64,000 bases of DNA from Acidimicrobiia bacterium. Lineage in GTDB: Bacteria; Actinomycetota; Acidimicrobiia; IMCC26256; PALSA-555. How positions within the stretch are numbered: the first letter of the stretch is position 1; every line of letters starts with the position of its first letter. The DNA lies in the NCBI GenBank assembly GCA_035948415.1, contig DASZJD010000054.1:55600-119599 (forward strand). Reading direction: 5' to 3'. The position numbers and the translations under genes were made by a program. Below the pieces are notes generated by a model. That model searched no databases, was not told the origin of the DNA, and saw nothing but the letters and a program-made list of their open reading frames with translations. Positions 31,027 through 39,886 of this stretch are shown here, piece after piece.

Positions 31027-32327
31027 CAGGCGTCGCGCGCGCAGCGGAAGCCGCAGAAGATCTGGCGGCGGATCGGGTAGTCCCAGTTGCGGAACGTGGC
31101 CCGACACGCGGTCGGGTGCGTGGCCCACGAGCCGCCCCGCAGGACGCGGTACTCGTCGCCGAAGAAGACCTCGGAGTACTCGCGGTAGGGGAAGGCGGCG
31201 AAGCCCGGGTAGCCGTCGAAGGTCGAGGCCGTCCACTCCCAGACGTGGCCGACCATCGCCAGGGCGCCGTGCGGGCTCGCCCCGGCGGGGTGGGCGCCGA
31301 CCGCCGCCGGGCCGAGGCCGCGGCGCCCGAGGCAGGCGCGCGCGGGGGTGGGGTCCTCGTCGCCCCACGGGTAGCGCCGCTTCGTGCCGTCGCCCGTCCA
31401 CGAGGCCGCGTACTCCCATTCGGCCTCGGTCGGGAGACGCTTGCCCGCCCATCGGGCGAACGCGTCGGCCTCGTGCCAGCACACGTGCTGCACCGGCTCG
31501 TCGGGCGGCAGCTCGATCTGGCGGCCGAAGCGGCGCAGGCTCCACGATCCCTCGCCCTCCCGGCGCCAGCCGAGGGGGTGCGCGAGGCCCGATTCCTGGC
31601 GCCAGGCCCACCCGGCCGCCGACCAGAGCCGCTCGTCGTCGTAGCCGCCGCCGTCGACGAAGGCGCGGTAGCCCCGGGTCGTCACCGGCGTGACGTCGAT
31701 CTGGAACGGGGCCACGTCGACGAGGTGCGCCGGGCGCTCGTTGTCGTAGGCCCACGCCTCGGTGTCGGTCCCGAGGCGGACGGTCCCAGCGGGCAGGCTC
31801 ACCTCGGCGTCGTCCGACCCCCGCCCGCGCCCGGGCGCATCGTCGAGGTGCTCGGCCGCCGCGGCCTCGGTGTACGGGCGGTCGAGGAGCGCGATGGTGG
31901 CGAGCATCGTCTCCTGGTGCTGGTGCTCGTGCTGGATCACCATGCCGTAGACGAACCCGTCCCGGCGGAGCGGGCCGTCGTCGAAGTCGACGTCGGGCAG
32001 GGCGTCGAGCACCCGGCTCCGGACGTCGTCGACGTAGGCGCGCGCGCCGGCGGGGTCCAGGATCGGCAGGGTGGCCCGCTCGCGACGCGGGTGCTGGAAG
32101 GCGTCGTAGAGGTCGTCGTACCGGGGGTCGGTGGGCGAGCCGCCGACCAGCGTCCGCAGCAGCCACAGCTCCTCGTAGTGCCCGATGTGGGCGAGGTCCC
32201 AGCACAGCGGCGACATCAGCGGCGAGACCTGGCGGGCCAGGTCGTCGTCGTCGATCGGGGCCAGCAGCGACCGGGTGCGGTCTCGTGCGTGCTCCAGCTG
32301 CGCCGCGGCCCGTGCCTTCACGTCCAT
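31026..32327 (-). CDS. egtB: Hercynine sulfoxide synthase EgtB
   Basis: EgtB (433 residues) is the non-heme iron enzyme joining gamma-glutamylcysteine and hercynine with O2. It has a DinB-type helical N-terminal half (about 10-160), with the iron motif HxxxHxE (His133, His137, in QHEHQHQE), then an FGE-sulfatase domain (about 200-430) ending in RVLRGGSWATHPTACRATFR. The ATG at 32327 overlaps egtA by 10 bp. All metal ligands visible are intact. Confidence 0.96.
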   Translation of the reverse strand: MDVKARAAAQLEHARDRTRSLLAPIDDDDLARQVSPLMSPLCWDLAHIGHYEELWLLRTLVGGSPTDPRYDDLYDAFQHPRRERATLPILDPAGARAYVDDVRSRVLDALPDVDFDDGPLRRDGFVYGMVIQHEHQHQETMLATIALLDRPYTEAAAAEHLDDAPGRGRGSDDAEVSLPAGTVRLGTDTEAWAYDNERPAHLVDVAPFQIDVTPVTTRGYRAFVDGGGYDDERLWSAAGWAWRQESGLAHPLGWRREGEGSWSLRRFGRQIELPPDEPVQHVCWHEADAFARWAGKRLPTEAEWEYAASWTGDGTKRRYPWGDEDPTPARACLGRRGLGPAAVGAHPAGASPHGALAMVGHVWEWTASTFDGYPGFAAFPYREYSEVFFGDEYRVLRGGSWATHPTACRATFRNWDYPIRRQIFCGFRCARDA

Positions 32328-33577
32328 GCGACGCCGCCGTCGGGCTCGGGCACGAGGGTCCCGTCGCGCGCCCACGCGTCGAGGAGGTCGTCCGCCGGGC
32401 AGCGGCCCCGCGCGACGAAGCGGTCCACGAACTCGGCGGTGGCGTCGAGGGTGGCCTGGTCGGCGCCGCTTGCGGCGAGCGCCTCGGCGCTGGCCTCGAA
32501 GCAGACGGCGGCCGCGTCGCGCAGCCCGGGGTCGGCGAGCCCGTGTCGGGCCGCGTCCCGCCAGCGGCCCCGGACCGACGCCGTCGCGGCGGCCACGCGG
32601 TCCCCGAGCTCGGGCCCGGCGAGCAGGAGCGCCGACACGCCGATGGCGACCCGCCACCACGGGTCCGGGAGCGCGTCGATCATCCGCAGCTCCAGCCAGC
32701 GGCGCGGGCGCACGGGCGGGAACAGGGTCGTCAGGTGGTACTCGAGGTCGTCGGCGGTGGGCCATCCGAGCGGGTGCCCACCGGCGATCCAGGTCGAGAA
32801 GGCGAGCGACTCGCGCAGGGCCCGGTGCTCGTGCTCGGAGCGGCGGACCAGCATCACCCGGGCCGCGAGCGCGTAGTCGGCCCAGGAGCGGGGGCCGGAC
32901 GCGGCGGTCGCCACCGGGGCGCTCCGCCCGGGGTCGACGTCGAACCAGACCGCCAGGCGCGTCGAGCGCCAGCCCGTCGGCCCGCCCCGCGCTAGCGGGG
33001 AGTTCGCGAAGGCGGCGGCGAGCACCGGCCCGAGGTCGTGCGCCAGCCGCCAGCGGCGCTCGGCCTCCGCCGGCGGGCCGAGGTCGACGTTCACCTGGAT
33101 GGCGGCGGTGCTGCGCATCATGGTGCGCCCGGCGTCGCCGTCGGCGTCGAAGTAGGCCTCCATGGCGTCGTAGCGGGGGGTGCGCAGGACCCGGTCTCTC
33201 GCCGGCCCCGGGGCGAGGCCGACCGCGAGGAGGGCCACGCCGGCCTCGCCGAGGGCGCGCCCCAACTCGAAGGAGTCGCGACGCAGCGGTTCGCAGGCGT
33301 CGAGGCCGGGAAGCGCCGGGGAGCTGAGCTCGACCTGGCCGCCGGGCTCGAAGCTGACGATGCTCGCACCCGGCAGGCGACCGAGCGCCTCGACGGCGTG
33401 CCGGACGGTGTCGAACGCGGCCGGGCGCTCGGGGTCGTCGATCCGGACGGCGAGCCACTCGAGTTCGATCCCGATCCGGCCGGCGCCGTTCGGCGCCGCC
33501 GTCGGGCTCCCGAACCCGCAGGCGCCGACGATCCGTCGGGCCTCGGGCTCGGTCAGGACCGGCTGGGGGGCGGGCAC
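32318..33577 (-). CDS. egtA: Gamma-glutamylcysteine ligase EgtA
   Basis: EgtA (419 residues) makes gamma-glutamylcysteine from glutamate, cysteine and ATP. Visible features are GIELEWLAV (about residues 35-43), SFEPGGQVELSS (about 74-85), the TAAIQVNVDLG strand (about 157-167) and PRRWLELRMIDALPDPWW (about 288-305). The GTG start at 33577 lies only 2 nt after the stop of a 27-codon leader gene with a strong SD, so its translation probably depends on that leader. It is the first enzyme gene of a full egtABCDE operon. Confidence 0.93.
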   Translation of the reverse strand: MPAPQPVLTEPEARRIVGACGFGSPTAAPNGAGRIGIELEWLAVRIDDPERPAAFDTVRHAVEALGRLPGASIVSFEPGGQVELSSPALPGLDACEPLRRDSFELGRALGEAGVALLAVGLAPGPARDRVLRTPRYDAMEAYFDADGDAGRTMMRSTAAIQVNVDLGPPAEAERRWRLAHDLGPVLAAAFANSPLARGGPTGWRSTRLAVWFDVDPGRSAPVATAASGPRSWADYALAARVMLVRRSEHEHRALRESLAFSTWIAGGHPLGWPTADDLEYHLTTLFPPVRPRRWLELRMIDALPDPWWRVAIGVSALLLAGPELGDRVAAATASVRGRWRDAARHGLADPGLRDAAAVCFEASAEALAASGADQATLDATAEFVDRFVARGRCPADDLLDAWARDGTLVPEPDGGVAWT

Positions 33578-33579
33578 GG

Positions 33580-33663
33580 CTACCGGTGCCCGAAGTGGGC
33601 GGCGACCCAGTCCACGTCTCGGACCGAGCCCAGGTACAGGTGCCGCGTCAAGGCGTCTCGCAT
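33580..33663 (-). CDS. 27-codon leader peptide upstream of egtA
   Basis: ATG at 33663 after a strong SD (AAAGGAGA, 5-6 nt spacing) opens a 27-codon frame: MRDALTRHLYLGSVRDVD then WVAAHFGHR, stop TAG at 33580-33582. It ends 2 nt before egtA. Three of 27 codons are His, two of them in the last four residues, and histidine is the ergothioneine precursor. egtA itself has no clear SD. A coupling or attenuation-type leader fits; a free small protein is the alternative. Two copies of AGATGAACG lie just upstream. Confidence 0.55.
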   Translation of the reverse strand: MRDALTRHLYLGSVRDVDWVAAHFGHR

Positions 33664-33841
33664 CGCGGTCTCCTTTCGTTCATCTTCCGTTCATCTCGTT
33701 GGGGGCCGGGGGCTACAGCCGATCCGGCCGGCGCGGGGGCGGCCCGGACCGGCGGGGGGGCGCCGGCGCTCCTGGCGCCAGGCGCGATGAGGCACGGGTG
33801 GGGGCGGGCGATGGATGGTCGGGGGGCCGGTCGGGTCGAGG

Positions 33842-34978
33842 TTACGTCGCGCCCGACAGGGTGGAGGTCGCGTCGGCGGTGTCGAGCGAGCGCCGCAGCG
33901 TCCGGTAGACCGATTCGGGGGTCAGGACCCCGAGGAACCGGTCGCCGTCGAGCACCGCGACCCACCCCACGTCGGTGAGCAGCATCGCCGACAGCGCCTC
34001 CTCGAGGGGGGCGTCGATGGCGACCCACGCCTCGAGCCGCTCGACGTGGGGGCCCACCGGCCCCTCGCCGCCGGCGTCCGCCTTCGGGACGTGGCCCAAC
34101 AGCCGGCCGTCGGGGTCGACCACCGCGACCCAGTCGCCGCCGCTCCGGTCGATGGCGGCGCGAGCCTCGGCCAGCGACGAGGTGGGCAGGAGTGTCGGCG
34201 GGTGCTCGAGCACCGTGGGCTCGATGGCGGTGACCCGGAGCCGCTTCAGGCCGCGGTCGGTGCCCACGAAGTCGGCGACGAACGGCGTCGCGGGGCTGCC
34301 GAGCACCTCCGCCGGCGTGTCGTACTGGGCCAGGATGCCGCCGACGTTGAGGATGGCGATGCGGTCGCCCATCTTCACCGCCTCTTCGATGTCGTGGGTG
34401 ACGAACACGACGGTCTTGCGCAGCTCGGCCTGCAGCCCGAGGAACTCGTCTTGGAGCCGCACCCGGGTCACGGGGTCGATGGCGCCGAACGGCTCGTCCA
34501 TGAGGAGCACCGGCGGGTCCGCGGCCAGGGCGCGAGCCACGCCGACCCGCTGGCGCTGCCCGCCCGACAGCTGCGCCGGGTACCGATCCCGGAAGTCCCC
34601 GGGGTCGAGACCGACGAGCGTCAGCAGCTCGTCGACCCGCCGAGCGATCCGGTCGTGCTTCCAGCCGAGCAGCCGCGGCACCGTCCCCACGTTCGTGCCG
34701 ACCGTCTGGTGGGGGAACAGCCCGACCTGCTGGATGACGTAGCCCATGCGCCGCCGCAGCTCGACCGGGTCGGCCCGGGTGACGTCCTCGTCGTCGAGGT
34801 AGATGTGACCGGACGTCGGTTCGATGAGTCGGTTGATCATCTTCAGCGTCGTCGTCTTCCCGCACCCGGACGGCCCGATGAGCACGCAGGTCTCACCCTC
34901 TCGGACCTCGATCGACAGCGTGTGCACCGCGACGAACCCGTTCGGGAACCGCTTGGTCACGGAATCGAGCCGGATCAT
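33842..34978 (-). CDS. Osmoprotectant ABC transporter ATP-binding protein with CBS domains
   Basis: A 378-residue OpuCA/ProV-type ATPase for glycine betaine/choline/carnitine import. Walker A GPSGCGKTT, Q-loop YVIQQVGLFPHQ, signature LSGGQRQRVGVARAL and Walker B LLMDEPFGAIDP are complete within residues 1-230. Two CBS domains follow (about 255-365), which in this family respond to ionic strength. The ATG start at 34978 has GGAGG upstream. Its permeases and binding protein are encoded on the other strand at 37336-39796, separated by two glycosyltransferase genes. Confidence 0.92.
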   Translation of the reverse strand: MIRLDSVTKRFPNGFVAVHTLSIEVREGETCVLIGPSGCGKTTTLKMINRLIEPTSGHIYLDDEDVTRADPVELRRRMGYVIQQVGLFPHQTVGTNVGTVPRLLGWKHDRIARRVDELLTLVGLDPGDFRDRYPAQLSGGQRQRVGVARALAADPPVLLMDEPFGAIDPVTRVRLQDEFLGLQAELRKTVVFVTHDIEEAVKMGDRIAILNVGGILAQYDTPAEVLGSPATPFVADFVGTDRGLKRLRVTAIEPTVLEHPPTLLPTSSLAEARAAIDRSGGDWVAVVDPDGRLLGHVPKADAGGEGPVGPHVERLEAWVAIDAPLEEALSAMLLTDVGWVAVLDGDRFLGVLTPESVYRTLRRSLDTADATSTLSGAT

Positions 34979-35008
34979 GCTGTGAGCCTCCGGGGCGGTT
35001 CGGGGAGG

Positions 35009-36163
35009 CTACCCGACACGTCCGCGCGCGCTCGCGGTCCGGCCGTCGACGACGGACCGGAAGATGGCCGCGAAGCGCTCGGGCTCCGGTGCGCGACGCG
35101 GCTGACGCGCGGCGCGGTGAGCGGTGCTCGTCGTCGGCTGCTCGTCGAGGGCGGCGACGATGGTGCGCGCCATCGCGGTCGCGTCACGGACCGGCACGAG
35201 GTGGCCGCTGCCCGGCCGGGCGTCGTCGAGGATCTCCCGCGGGCCGCCGGCGTCGGTGGCGACGACGCGGACCCCGCTCATCAGGGCCTCGACGAGGACG
35301 AGCCCGTACGGCTCGGGCTCGGTCGACGGGAGCACGAAGAGGTCGACGTCGGCGAGCAGCTCCGGAATGTCGTCGCGCGGGCCGACCCAGTGCGCCCCCG
35401 TCGTCTCGGCGGCGCGCGCCCCGAGCTCTGTGTGCAGCGCCTCCTTGCCCCGGACCGTCCCCCCGGCGATGACCAGCTGGACGTCGTCCCGCGCCGCGCG
35501 TACGAGGGTGAAGGCGTCGAGCAGCACGTCGAAGCCCTTCCAGGTGTCGACGCGGCCGGCGGCGCCGACGAGGAAGACGTCGTCGGGGATGCCGACTCGG
35601 GCTCGGAAGTGCCCGGCGCGCGAGGGATGGAACTCGCCGGGGTCCGGCGTCTCGTGCACGACGGTGACGTCGACACCGGGCAGCTGGTCGGCGATGGCGT
35701 GCGACATCGACAAGACCCGAGCCGAGAACCGGGCGATCAGGAACCGCTCCAGGGCGAGCGCAGCCCGCGACTGCACCACGATCTCGCGGCCGTGCCAGAC
35801 GTGCGGCCGGCGCGCGATCGCCGCCGCCGCCCAGCCGTACCAGGAATGGAACGAGTTCGTGTGCACGACGTCGACGTCGATCCGGCGGAACAGCGCCACG
35901 AGCCGTCCGACCGTCAGCGGCCACGCCAGCGCGTACGCGACCCAGTCGACGAGGCGATGGCTGCCGGAGATTCGTCGCATGGGCACGACGTGCACGGACA
36001 CGCCGGCGGCGTCGAGTTCGCTCCGCAGCGGCGGCTCGCTCGGGACGACCATGTGGCACTCGAACTCGTCCCGTGGCAGGCTGCACAGCATCCGCAGCAA
36101 CGCCTGATCCGACCCGCCGCGCTCGGCGTGGGGTTGGATCGAGCACAGCCGGATCTTCCGCAT
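35009..36163 (-). CDS. Glycosyltransferase family 4
   Basis: This 384-residue GT-B protein has the glycine-rich N-terminal loop AERGGSDQALLRML (about residues 13-26) and, in the C-terminal half, GAAGRVDTWKGFDVLLDAF (about 203-221) and the donor-binding E-x7-E motif in PSTEPEPYGLVLVEAL (about 279-294). It transfers a nucleotide-activated sugar to a lipid or glycan acceptor that cannot be named. Its ATG at 36161-36163 shares two bases with the start of the divergent glycosyltransferase (CATG), so each promoter must lie within the other gene. Confidence 0.88.
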   Translation of the reverse strand: MRKIRLCSIQPHAERGGSDQALLRMLCSLPRDEFECHMVVPSEPPLRSELDAAGVSVHVVPMRRISGSHRLVDWVAYALAWPLTVGRLVALFRRIDVDVVHTNSFHSWYGWAAAAIARRPHVWHGREIVVQSRAALALERFLIARFSARVLSMSHAIADQLPGVDVTVVHETPDPGEFHPSRAGHFRARVGIPDDVFLVGAAGRVDTWKGFDVLLDAFTLVRAARDDVQLVIAGGTVRGKEALHTELGARAAETTGAHWVGPRDDIPELLADVDLFVLPSTEPEPYGLVLVEALMSGVRVVATDAGGPREILDDARPGSGHLVPVRDATAMARTIVAALDEQPTTSTAHRAARQPRRAPEPERFAAIFRSVVDGRTASARGRVG

Positions 36164-37325
36164 GCGCGTCGCCCTCAACCTCGAGCAGTTGCTGTATTCG
36201 CCCCCGGGCGGCATCGGCCGGTACGCGGCAGAGCTGGCACGACGGCTGCCGGGGCCAGATCCCGACGACGGCGAGCGTACCGAGGTGGTGGCGTTCGTAG
36301 CCCGCCACCGGCGGACACGCATCGCCGACGCGCTGGCCCGGTTCGAGCTCGACACGATCGACCCGGTGTCGCTGTGGCTGCCCCGGCCGGTGCTCTACGA
36401 CACCTGGAACCTCCTCGGGCTGCCGCGGCTCAGCCTGCTGCACGCCGAGCTCCGCGGCGTCGACCTCGTCCACGCGCCGTCGCTGGCGGTGCCGCCGCGA
36501 GCGGGGCGGGCGCCGCTCGTCGTGACGGCCCACGACGCCGCCGCCCTCCTGTTCCCGGAGACGTACCCGTGGCGCGGCCGGTGGTTCCACCGCCGCGGCC
36601 TCGACGCCGCGGCCCGCCGCGCCGACCTCGTGATCACGCCGACGCGCGCGGCCGCCGACGAACTCGTCCGCCTCACGAAGATCCGGGCCGAGCGGATCCG
36701 CGTCGTTCCCCACGGGGTCAACCTGGCCCAGCCCGACGCTCCGGCCGTCGACGCCGCGCGCGCTGCCCTCGGCCTCGACGGGGTGCCGTACGTGCTGTGG
36801 GTCGGGACGATCGAGCCGCGGAAGAACCTCCCGCTGCTCCTCGACGCGTTCGCGGCCGTGGTCCAGGCCGGGCTCCCGCACCGGCTGGTCGTCGTCGGCC
36901 CGTCGGGGTGGCGAGGCGGAGCCCGAGTCACCGCGGACTCGACCCTGGGGGAGCGGCTGGTCGCGATCAGCCGGCGGGTGCGCGGCACCAGGCTCGCGGC
37001 CCTCTACCGCGGCGCGTCGCTGCTGGCATTCCCGAGCCTCCACGAGGGCTTCGGCCTCCCGCTGCTGGAGGCGATGGCCCAGGAGACCGCCATCCTGTGC
37101 TCGGACGTCCCCGTCATGCACGAGGTCGCCGGCGACGCGGCCCAGTACGTGTCCGCGACCGACGTCGGGGCGTGGCGTGACGCCCTGGTGTCGCTGCTCG
37201 ACGACGACGCCACGCGCCAGGCGCTCGCCGCCGCCGGCCGTCGTCGGGCCGGCGGGTTCACCTGGGACCGGTGCATCGACCGGACGCGCGCCGTCTACCG
37301 GGAGCTGCTCGGTCGGCCTCGGTAG
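36162..37325 (+). CDS. Glycosyltransferase family 4 (mannosyl/rhamnosyltransferase-like)
   Basis: The 387 residues open with the typical MRVALNLEQLLYSPPGGIGRY and have a GT-B C-terminal domain: LWVGTIEPRKNLPLLLDAF (about 207-225) and SLHEGFGLPLLEAMA (about 290-304), with both donor-contact Glu residues. The region VITPTRAAADELVR is frequent in GT4 mannosyl- and rhamnosyltransferases. The sugar is not certain. The start codon overlaps that of the minus-strand GT4. Its TAG stop begins the TAGCAT box of the next gene. Confidence 0.88.
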   Translation: MRVALNLEQLLYSPPGGIGRYAAELARRLPGPDPDDGERTEVVAFVARHRRTRIADALARFELDTIDPVSLWLPRPVLYDTWNLLGLPRLSLLHAELRGVDLVHAPSLAVPPRAGRAPLVVTAHDAAALLFPETYPWRGRWFHRRGLDAAARRADLVITPTRAAADELVRLTKIRAERIRVVPHGVNLAQPDAPAVDAARAALGLDGVPYVLWVGTIEPRKNLPLLLDAFAAVVQAGLPHRLVVVGPSGWRGGARVTADSTLGERLVAISRRVRGTRLAALYRGASLLAFPSLHEGFGLPLLEAMAQETAILCSDVPVMHEVAGDAAQYVSATDVGAWRDALVSLLDDDATRQALAAAGRRRAGGFTWDRCIDRTRAVYRELLGRPR

Positions 37326-37328
37326 CAT
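37323..37328 (+). promoter_or_regulatory. Putative -10 box TAGCAT sharing the glycosyltransferase stop codon
   Basis: TAGCAT begins in the TAG stop of the GT4 gene and lies 7 nt before the GTG at 37336. Hexamer, spacing and stop-codon sharing repeat those at 12584. Confidence 0.45.
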
Positions 37329-37335
37329 CCGCGCG

Positions 37336-38040
37336 GTGCTCGGGTCCGTGCCGGCGACGCTCGCGGCCCGCCTGCTGGGCCAAGACATCGGGCCGAAGTG
37401 GCTGTATTGGCCGTGGGTCTCGAACCACCTGGGCGAGATCCGCGACCGCCTGACCCAGCACGTCGAGCTGACCGCGCTCGCGGTTGGCTTGGGCCTCCTG
37501 ATCGCGCTGCCCCTCGCCCTCGTCAGTGTGCGCTACCGCCGTTTGTACGTGCCGGTGCTCGGAGTGACCGGGATCCTCTATACGGTCCCATCGCTGGCCG
37601 CGTTCGCGCTGCTGCTGCCGCTGACCGGCCTGTCGACCACGACCGCGGTGATCCCGCTCACCGCCTACACGCTGCTGATCCTGGTCCGGAACATCGTCAC
37701 CGGCCTCGACGGGGTGCCGCCCGAGATCCGCGACGCCGCCGAAGGGATGGGCTACTCGCCCACCCGCCGCGTGCTCCAAGTCGAGCTGCCGCTGGCGCTG
37801 CCGGCGATCATCGCCGGCGTCCGGATCGCCGTGGTGACCACGATCGGGCTCGTCACCGTGACCGCGCTCATCGGCCAGGGTGGCCTCGGGCAGCTCCTCC
37901 TCGACGGGTTCAACCGCGACTTCCGAACCCCGCTCACGGTCGGGATCGTGCTGTCGCTGGCCCTGGCCGTGGTGGCCGACCTGGCCCTGCTCGGCGTGCT
38001 GCGCCTGGCGACGCCGTGGCGGCGGAAGGCAAGGCGATGA
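37336..38040 (+). CDS. Osmoprotectant ABC transporter permease, first subunit
   Basis: This 234-residue integral membrane protein has five to six helices and the permease EAA-like motif EIRDAAEGMGYSPTRRVLQVELPLALP (start near residue 134; key residues DAAxGMG then ELPLALP). It pairs with the next gene in an OpuCB/OpuCD-type importer. GTG start at 37336 with a TAGCAT box 7 nt upstream; no SD. Its stop overlaps the second permease start (ATGA). Confidence 0.88.
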   Translation: MLGSVPATLAARLLGQDIGPKWLYWPWVSNHLGEIRDRLTQHVELTALAVGLGLLIALPLALVSVRYRRLYVPVLGVTGILYTVPSLAAFALLLPLTGLSTTTAVIPLTAYTLLILVRNIVTGLDGVPPEIRDAAEGMGYSPTRRVLQVELPLALPAIIAGVRIAVVTTIGLVTVTALIGQGGLGQLLLDGFNRDFRTPLTVGIVLSLALAVVADLALLGVLRLATPWRRKARR

Positions 38041-38822
38041 CGCCCGTCATCGCCGCCGGGTTCTTCGGGGACGTGTGGACGTTCCTCAGCGACGGCGCCC
38101 ACTGGCAGGGCAACGACGGCATCCCGCACCTCACCCTCCAGCACCTCCAGCTCACCGCGGTGTCGACCGTCGTGGCGATCGCCGTCGCCCTCCCCGCCGG
38201 GGTCGCGCTCGGGCATCTCCGGCGAGGGGGCGCCCTGGCGGTGAACCTCGCCAACGTCGGTCGCGCCCTGCCCGCCCTCGGGCTCCTGATCCTCGGCGTG
38301 CAGTGGTTCGGGATCGGGCGACCCGGCGGGCTGCTGTCGCCGGTGCACTCGATCCCGGCCTTCGTGGCGATGGTCGCGCTGGCGATCCCCCCGATCGTCG
38401 CCAACGCGTACGTCGGCGTGGCCTCCGTCGACGACGACGTCCGCGAGGCGGCCGCCGGGATGGGGATGAGCGGGCGTCAGGTGCTCGGACGGGTCGAGCT
38501 CCCGATCGCCCTGCCGTTGATCATGGCCGGCATCCGGACGGCCGTGGTCGCGGTCGTCGCCACCGCGACGCTGGCCGCGTACGTGGACGGCGGGGGGCTC
38601 GGCACGCTGATCTCGGTCGGGTTCGCCACCCAGAACGACGCCCAGGTCTTCGTCGGGGGCCTGTTCGTGGCCCTGCTCGCGGTCGCGCTCGAGCTCGGGC
38701 TCGGCCTGCTCCAGCGCGCCCTCGTGTCGCAGGGCCTGCGGGTCGGCGGCGGCCAGACCGCCCGCGAGATCGAGGCCACCCTGGTGAAGACGCCCGCGCC
38801 GGTCGCCGCTCGCCAGGGGTGA
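38037..38822 (+). CDS. Osmoprotectant ABC transporter permease, second subunit
   Basis: A 261-residue permease with about six helices and the matching cytoplasmic loop VREAAAGMGMSGRQVLGRVE (about residues 138-157). The last 30 residues are hydrophilic. It overlaps the first permease gene by 4 nt and precedes the binding protein by 62 nt. Together with the ATPase at 33842 they form one heteromeric importer; this is family knowledge plus context. Confidence 0.88.
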   Translation: MTPVIAAGFFGDVWTFLSDGAHWQGNDGIPHLTLQHLQLTAVSTVVAIAVALPAGVALGHLRRGGALAVNLANVGRALPALGLLILGVQWFGIGRPGGLLSPVHSIPAFVAMVALAIPPIVANAYVGVASVDDDVREAAAGMGMSGRQVLGRVELPIALPLIMAGIRTAVVAVVATATLAAYVDGGGLGTLISVGFATQNDAQVFVGGLFVALLAVALELGLGLLQRALVSQGLRVGGGQTAREIEATLVKTPAPVAARQG

Positions 38823-38884
38823 CGTGACATCCCCCCACCAGGGTGCAAGAGTCATCGCTTCCTAAACGGGGGAAAGGGACGTCC

Positions 38885-39796
38885 ATGCGGACAGCACGAA
38901 GCTCACGTCGAACGCGCGCGCTCACCGCGCTGCTCGCCGCCGTCGCCGCGGTCGGGATCGTCGCCGGGACACCGGTCTCCGCCGGTGCCGCGGGCGGGTC
39001 GTTGACGGTCGGCGCCAAGAACTTCTCGGGCGCCTCCGTCATCTCCCAGCTCTGGGCCCAGGCGCTGCAGAAGAAGGGCTACAGCATCACCTTCCGGGAC
39101 AACCTCGGCGCCACCGAGATCGTCTACCCGGCGCTCAAGAACGGCGACATCGACGCCTACGGCGACTACCAGGGGACCCTGCTGACCTTCCTCGGCGGCC
39201 AGCCGACCGGGAACACCCAGAGCACGTACAAGGCGCTCACCGCCAAGCTGGCGGGCACCGGGATCGTCGCGAGCACGCCCGCCCCGGCCGTGGACGTCAA
39301 CGGGTTCTACGTCATGGCCAAGACGGCCCAGAAGTATCACCTGAAGACCCTCTCGGACGTCGCCAAGGTGGCGTCGAAGCTCACCTTCGGCGGCCCCCAG
39401 GAGTGTCAGGCCCGTCCGCTCTGCCTCGGGAGCACCGAGCAGGGGCTCTACGGGCTCCAATTCAAGGAGGTCCGCAAGCTCGACGCCGGCGGCCCCATCA
39501 CGACGAGCGCGCTCTCCAACGGTGACATCGACGTGGGGCTCCTCTTCACCGGGTCGAGCGTGCTCCCGAAGGGTGCCGTCCTGCTGACCGACAACAAGGG
39601 CCTGCAGCCGGCGGACAACCCGGTGTTCCTCGTCCGGAAGGCCAAGGCCACCTCCGCGCTCCTCGCGGTCGTGAACGCGGTGTCGGCGAAGCTGACCACC
39701 GCGGCCTACAGCCGGCTGACCCTCGAGGTCCAGAACCAGAAGCTCGACCCCGCCGCCGTGGCGGGGCAGTTCCTGAAGCAGAACCACCTGGCCTAG
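38885..39796 (+). CDS. Osmoprotectant ABC transporter substrate-binding protein
   Basis: This 303-residue secreted protein has a long signal peptide (n-region MRTARSSRRTRALTALLA, cleavage near A-S/AGA at about residue 33) and no lipobox Cys. The mature part has VGAKNFSGASVISQLW, the opening of OpuCC/YehZ-type quaternary-amine binders, then YPALKNGDIDAYGDYQGTL. The ATG at 38885 is after GGGAAAGGGA. Two GC hairpins follow the gene. Confidence 0.9.
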   Translation: MRTARSSRRTRALTALLAAVAAVGIVAGTPVSAGAAGGSLTVGAKNFSGASVISQLWAQALQKKGYSITFRDNLGATEIVYPALKNGDIDAYGDYQGTLLTFLGGQPTGNTQSTYKALTAKLAGTGIVASTPAPAVDVNGFYVMAKTAQKYHLKTLSDVAKVASKLTFGGPQECQARPLCLGSTEQGLYGLQFKEVRKLDAGGPITTSALSNGDIDVGLLFTGSSVLPKGAVLLTDNKGLQPADNPVFLVRKAKATSALLAVVNAVSAKLTTAAYSRLTLEVQNQKLDPAAVAGQFLKQNHLA

Positions 39797-39811
39797 GGAG
39801 CCACGGTCGAC

Positions 39812-39836
39812 CGAGGGGGCGGCACCCGTCCCCTCG
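39812..39836 (+). terminator. Hairpin after the binding-protein gene
   Basis: CGAGGGG and CCCCTCG form a 7-bp stem with an 11-nt loop, 16 nt after the stop. There is no U tract. Confidence 0.4.
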
Positions 39837-39860
39837 TGACGACCTCTCGGTGCTCGCGAT

Positions 39861-39884
39861 CGCCGGCGCGGACGCGCGCCGGCG
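39861..39884. terminator. Bidirectional hairpin between convergent genes
   Basis: CGCCGGCGCG-gacg-CGCGCCGGCG is a perfect 10-bp stem with a 4-nt loop. It lies 2 nt from the stop of the minus-strand hydrolase and 64 nt after the plus-strand binding-protein gene, so it can serve both. Confidence 0.5.
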
Positions 39885-39886
39885 GC

